Assembly (NCBI GenBank): GCA_027625095.1
Contig: JAQBXN010000025.1
Coordinates: 16,015-80,014, forward strand
DNA: 64,000 bases
DNA from: Planctomycetota bacterium
Lineage (GTDB): Bacteria; Planctomycetota; PUPC01; JACPCR01
Reading direction: 5' to 3'
The notes beneath the pieces are model-generated. The model did not search any database and was not told the origin of the DNA. It saw only the letters and a list, made by a program, of their open reading frames with translations. The translations under genes and the position numbers were made by a program. Shown one piece after another: positions 60,826 through 64,000 of the stretch. How positions within the stretch are numbered: the first letter of the stretch is position 1; every line of letters starts with the position of its first letter.

Positions 60826-63800
60826 TCACACCTTCCCGGCACGTGACCTTAGCTTTTCGTAGAGGCCAAGTTGATTCAGCAGAACCAGCTTGATCCCTTC
60901 TCGAATCTCAGCGGAATTCAGTGCCCGGGCGCTCAGCTCGGCCTGAGCGTCCATGCTGTCCATTACCGCCGTCAGAATTTCGCTCATCAGGTCGGGTGAG
61001 TTTGAGAACTGTTCTTTAGAGTTGTTGGCCGCCTGCCGCTGCAGGATCTCGGATTCGAGCGTTTTTTCAGCAACGGTATGCGCGTACGACAACTGGTCGC
61101 CGTCGGTAGTATCGCCACCGAATAAGTCATTCAGCTTTTCGATGATCTCACTGAGATACGCCGTTTGTTTTTCCTGAACGGAACCGCTTCCTGCCTCCGT
61201 CATCGGATACAGCTTGGGAGCGTCCTCATCAGACAACCCCAGATTTCGCTTACCGCGATCTCGCAGCTTGTGGTGAGTCAAAACGACCTCCGACAGATCC
61301 ACGCCCTCCCGCTCTCGCCCGAATTTCAGCAGCCGCACCAGATACTTGAAGAAGATCGCACGCTTCTCGAAGTCCGTGTTCCCATAGTCAAATATCTGAG
61401 ACAGAAATGTGTATGCCCGCAGATAGGTACTCACATCTGTGCGGAACAGTATCAGAGCGTCCAGCGTGTCCTTCGCTGCCTTTTCTGCCTTGTCGTCCTT
61501 GGCTTCGATAGCTTCGGCCCGGGCGACCTTCGCAGTCGCAAACTTCTTCAGCAGCCGGTTGGCGACCGGTGAGATGGCTGCTTCCAGGTCTTTCTGTCTG
61601 GACTTCGGATTCATCGTGACTTTCACCACGCGGTCGATCTCGTTTTGGTCGTAACAGCCTTGCGCATCCAGCTTTGAACGCAGGTTGAGAATGATGTTCG
61701 GGTCGGTGACATCCGAAAGCTCCGCAGTCGTGTAATACGTCTTGAAGGCATCCAGGATGTCGTCCGGTTCGTTGACGAAGTCCAGTACGTAGGTGTCATC
61801 CTTGCCGCGGTAGCACCGATTCAATCGTGACAGCGTTTGCACTGCCTGAAGCCCCGCCAGCCGTTTATCCACATACATGCCACACAGCAGCGGCTGGTCA
61901 AAGCCGGTCTGGAATTTGTTCGCCACCAGCAGGATCTGGAAATGGTCGTCCTTGAAGGCTTCCCGGATGTCGCGGCCCTTCAGATCCGGGTTCAGCTCCG
62001 CGCTGGTTTCCTTGAAGGGCTCCGGCCCTGATTCCTTATCGTTTACCTCGCCGGAGAAGGCTACCAGCGTGCGCATTGGGTAGCCTTTCTCCTGAATGTA
62101 TTTATTGATGGCCAGTTGCCAGCGCACCGCCTCCAGCCTGCTGCCGACCACCACCATCGCCTTGGCTTTGCCGTTCAGCAGCGGCGCGATCAGCTCGCGA
62201 TAGTGCTCAACGACGACCTGCACCTTCTGGGCAATGTTATAGGGATGCAGCCTCACCCAGTTCATCAGCCCCTTCACCGCGGCGCTGCGTTCCACCTCCG
62301 TGTCATCCAGCTCCTTGCCTGCGTTCGCCAGTTTGAAGGCCAGATTGTAGGACGTGTAATTCTTCAGCACGTCAAGAATGAAGCCTTCCTCTATCGCCTG
62401 CCGCATCGAATACACATGGAATGCCTCCGGCAGATTGGTTTCGGAGGCCGGTTGCGACGGATCGGGACGCCGCCCGAACAGCTCCAGCGTCTTCGCCTTC
62501 GGTGTTGCCGTGAAGGCGAGGTAGGTGATGCCCACATCCGCGGCCCGGGAGGACATCTGAGCCGCGAGAATGTCCTCGCTGCTGATGGTGCCGCCGTCTT
62601 CAAATTCCTTCTGTTCCTCGGCGGTCAGTACCTCTTTCAGCTTGGATGCCGCTTCGCCGGTCTGGGAACTGTGCGCCTCGTCCGCAATTACCGCAAACTT
62701 TTTGCCCTGGGTCGCAGCCAGTTCTCTCACGGCCTGCAATGCAAAGGGGAATGTCTGGATGGTGCAGACGACCACTTTCTTATCCCCGGAGAGCGCTTCG
62801 GCCAGTTCCGCACTCTTGCTCCCCTGGTCACCCTTGATGGTGGCCACCACGCCCGCCGTGCGCTCGAATCCATAGATGGCGTCCTGAAGTTGACCGTCAA
62901 TCACCCGGCGATCCGAAACCACGAGCACTGTGTCGAAGACCTTTTTGTCATCCGCGTCGTGCAGGTCCGCCAGAAAGTGAGCCGACCATGCAATGGAATT
63001 CGTTTTGCCCGAGCCTGCCGAATGTTGAATCAGATACTTCTGCCCGGCCCCTTCTTTCAGCACAGCCTGCTGGAGCTTGCGGGTGGCATCGAGTTGATGA
63101 AAGCGGGGGAAGACGAGCTTGGCGATCTCCTTCTTCTCGTTGCGTTCGGCGACTACATAGCGACCAAGAATCTCCAGCCAGCCGTCCCGTTCCCAGACCT
63201 GCTCCCACAGGTACCATGTGCGATAACCGCCCCGATTGACCGGATTCCCCGCAGCGCCGTTGTCGCCCAGGTCGAAGGGAAGAAACTCAGTACCCAAACC
63301 GGCCAGCTTAGTGGTCATCTTCACCCGGCTGCTGCTGACTGCGAAATGCACCAGCGCCCCGGACGGAAAGGTGAGCAGCGGCTCCGCGCCTTGTCCCTTG
63401 GGACTTGGGTGACGATCCTTTTTGTACTGGTAAACCGCGTCCTCGATGCTTTGAGTGTTGTCCGTCTTCAGCTCCACTGTGGCTACAGGGATGCCGTTCA
63501 GGAACAGGACAAGGTCGATGCTGTTCTCGTTGTGCTGCGAGTAATGCAACTGCCGAATGACCCGTAACCGGTTGGCCGCATAACGCTCCATGATGTCCGG
63601 GTTGATGACCAGGGCGGGCTTGAACTCCGCCATCCGTATTGGCTTGCGCAGCCCCAGTACGTCGAAACCTTTTCGCAAGACGTGCAGTGTTCCGCTCTGG
63701 TCGAGCGAGTCCCGCAGTCGTTTCAGCAATGTTTCATCCGCCGCGGCCCCGTGGTTCTTGGCCAACGTTTCCCAGGCATCGGGGGCCGTCTTCTGCACCC

Positions 63801-63936
63801 AGGCCAGCACGTCAGTGGGGAACAGAGCCAGCGTACGGTCATAATTGTCAGCATCCTTTTCCGCATGCAACCACCCATGAGCGGCCAGATGCTCGCAGAT
63901 GTCGTTCTCGAATTCGATTTCGTTATGGAGGCTCAT
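60826..63936 (-). CDS. hsdR: Type I restriction enzyme R subunit (HsdR)
   Basis: 1036 residues, normal length for HsdR. The nuclease core has Asp141 (ENSIDLVLFLNG) and the ExK pair Glu155/Lys157 (VATVELK). The translocase part follows: Walker A HSAGSGKTNS (Lys311), the DEAH box IADEAHSSQTGEAA, and helicase motifs ITYLAFTATPKA, LLVANKFQTGFDQPLL and QTLSRLNRCYRGK. A C-terminal helical region should contact the methylase complex. The enzyme cleaves unmodified DNA after ATP-driven translocation, together with HsdM and HsdS, which are not in the window and would lie to the right. It is complete and shows no frameshift. Confidence 0.97.
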   Translation of the reverse strand: MSLHNEIEFENDICEHLAAHGWLHAEKDADNYDRTLALFPTDVLAWVQKTAPDAWETLAKNHGAAADETLLKRLRDSLDQSGTLHVLRKGFDVLGLRKPIRMAEFKPALVINPDIMERYAANRLRVIRQLHYSQHNENSIDLVLFLNGIPVATVELKTDNTQSIEDAVYQYKKDRHPSPKGQGAEPLLTFPSGALVHFAVSSSRVKMTTKLAGLGTEFLPFDLGDNGAAGNPVNRGGYRTWYLWEQVWERDGWLEILGRYVVAERNEKKEIAKLVFPRFHQLDATRKLQQAVLKEGAGQKYLIQHSAGSGKTNSIAWSAHFLADLHDADDKKVFDTVLVVSDRRVIDGQLQDAIYGFERTAGVVATIKGDQGSKSAELAEALSGDKKVVVCTIQTFPFALQAVRELAATQGKKFAVIADEAHSSQTGEAASKLKEVLTAEEQKEFEDGGTISSEDILAAQMSSRAADVGITYLAFTATPKAKTLELFGRRPDPSQPASETNLPEAFHVYSMRQAIEEGFILDVLKNYTSYNLAFKLANAGKELDDTEVERSAAVKGLMNWVRLHPYNIAQKVQVVVEHYRELIAPLLNGKAKAMVVVGSRLEAVRWQLAINKYIQEKGYPMRTLVAFSGEVNDKESGPEPFKETSAELNPDLKGRDIREAFKDDHFQILLVANKFQTGFDQPLLCGMYVDKRLAGLQAVQTLSRLNRCYRGKDDTYVLDFVNEPDDILDAFKTYYTTAELSDVTDPNIILNLRSKLDAQGCYDQNEIDRVVKVTMNPKSRQKDLEAAISPVANRLLKKFATAKVARAEAIEAKDDKAEKAAKDTLDALILFRTDVSTYLRAYTFLSQIFDYGNTDFEKRAIFFKYLVRLLKFGREREGVDLSEVVLTHHKLRDRGKRNLGLSDEDAPKLYPMTEAGSGSVQEKQTAYLSEIIEKLNDLFGGDTTDGDQLSYAHTVAEKTLESEILQRQAANNSKEQFSNSPDLMSEILTAVMDSMDAQAELSARALNSAEIREGIKLVLLNQLGLYEKLRSRAGKV

Positions 63937-63949
63937 TTAGTTCTCATGT

Positions 63950-64000
63950 CGTTTCGGTAGCCGCGAAGCGGCGGTATGCGATAGCCTGGGATGCGAGCCC
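63950..64000. repeat. Palindromic intergenic repeat upstream of hsdR (cut by window end)
   Basis: The last 50 bases contain the palindrome CCGC-GAAG-CGGCGG and a second motif AGCCTGGGATGCGAGCCC. The composition and layout are those of a dispersed intergenic repeat rather than coding sequence. A minus-strand frame running through it overlaps the hsdR start by 4 nt and could also be the end of an upstream gene. Confidence 0.5.

Noticed and set aside
62116..63567. 483-codon open frame on the plus strand
   Set aside because: It is antisense to hsdR, which shows all helicase and nuclease motifs without interruption.
63944..64000. End of an upstream hsdS or hsdM gene
   Set aside because: Three minus-strand frames are open here and the sequence is dominated by a dispersed palindrome, so none can be supported.

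Overview
This 64 kb window is bacterial chromosome, moderately GC-rich, from an organism that looks like a member of the Planctomycetes-Verrucomicrobia-Lentisphaerae (PVC) group or a similar uncultured phylum. The grounds are gene content only: very large secreted beta-propeller/carbohydrate-binding proteins, a MoxR-DUF58-VWA-DUF4159 membrane gene cluster, a transmembrane PknB-type kinase, phytanoyl-CoA dioxygenase and Gfo/Idh/MocA genes, an RRM protein with a glycine-rich tail, and many small intergenic palindromes. No rRNA or ribosomal protein gene is present, so the placement is an inference.

Layout. 1-7.1 kb: the 3' part of a secreted propeller protein, then a methyltransferase / putative endonuclease / methyltransferase cassette bracketed by a 223 bp direct repeat made from the end of that gene. 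7.6-16.6 kb: YceI protein, an acidic membrane-anchored protein, an oligogalacturonate-lyase-like propeller, a three-copy 31 bp repeat, an ATP-grasp/QEGLA-metallopeptidase pair, a threonine synthase-like enzyme and an RRM protein with a clear terminator. 17-30 kb: exported and coiled-coil proteins, a response regulator, a glycosidase-like protein, a Ser/Thr kinase, a DUF4037 protein, an SGNH hydrolase, a proline-racemase-family enzyme and a DegT aminotransferase.

30.3-57 kb is the core of the window: moxR, DUF58, two VWA membrane proteins, a large membrane protein, DUF4159, a nucleotidyltransferase plus small partner, and giant exported proteins of 3017 and 1677 residues. Many junctions overlap by 4 nt. 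The cluster is interrupted by a four-helix-bundle (23S-IVS-type) gene between heptamer repeats and by a REP-associated tyrosine transposase between REP palindromes. Three consecutive exported proteins carry octanucleotide repeats in frame between the start codon and the signal-peptide core, so gain or loss of one repeat would shift the frame. I read this as a possible phase-variation arrangement; it is the observation most worth testing.

57-64 kb: a Gfo/Idh/MocA oxidoreductase, a phytanoyl-CoA dioxygenase, about 1.3 kb with little recognisable coding content, a tRNA-Gln(CUG) with its own promoter and terminator, and a type I restriction HsdR subunit read from the right.
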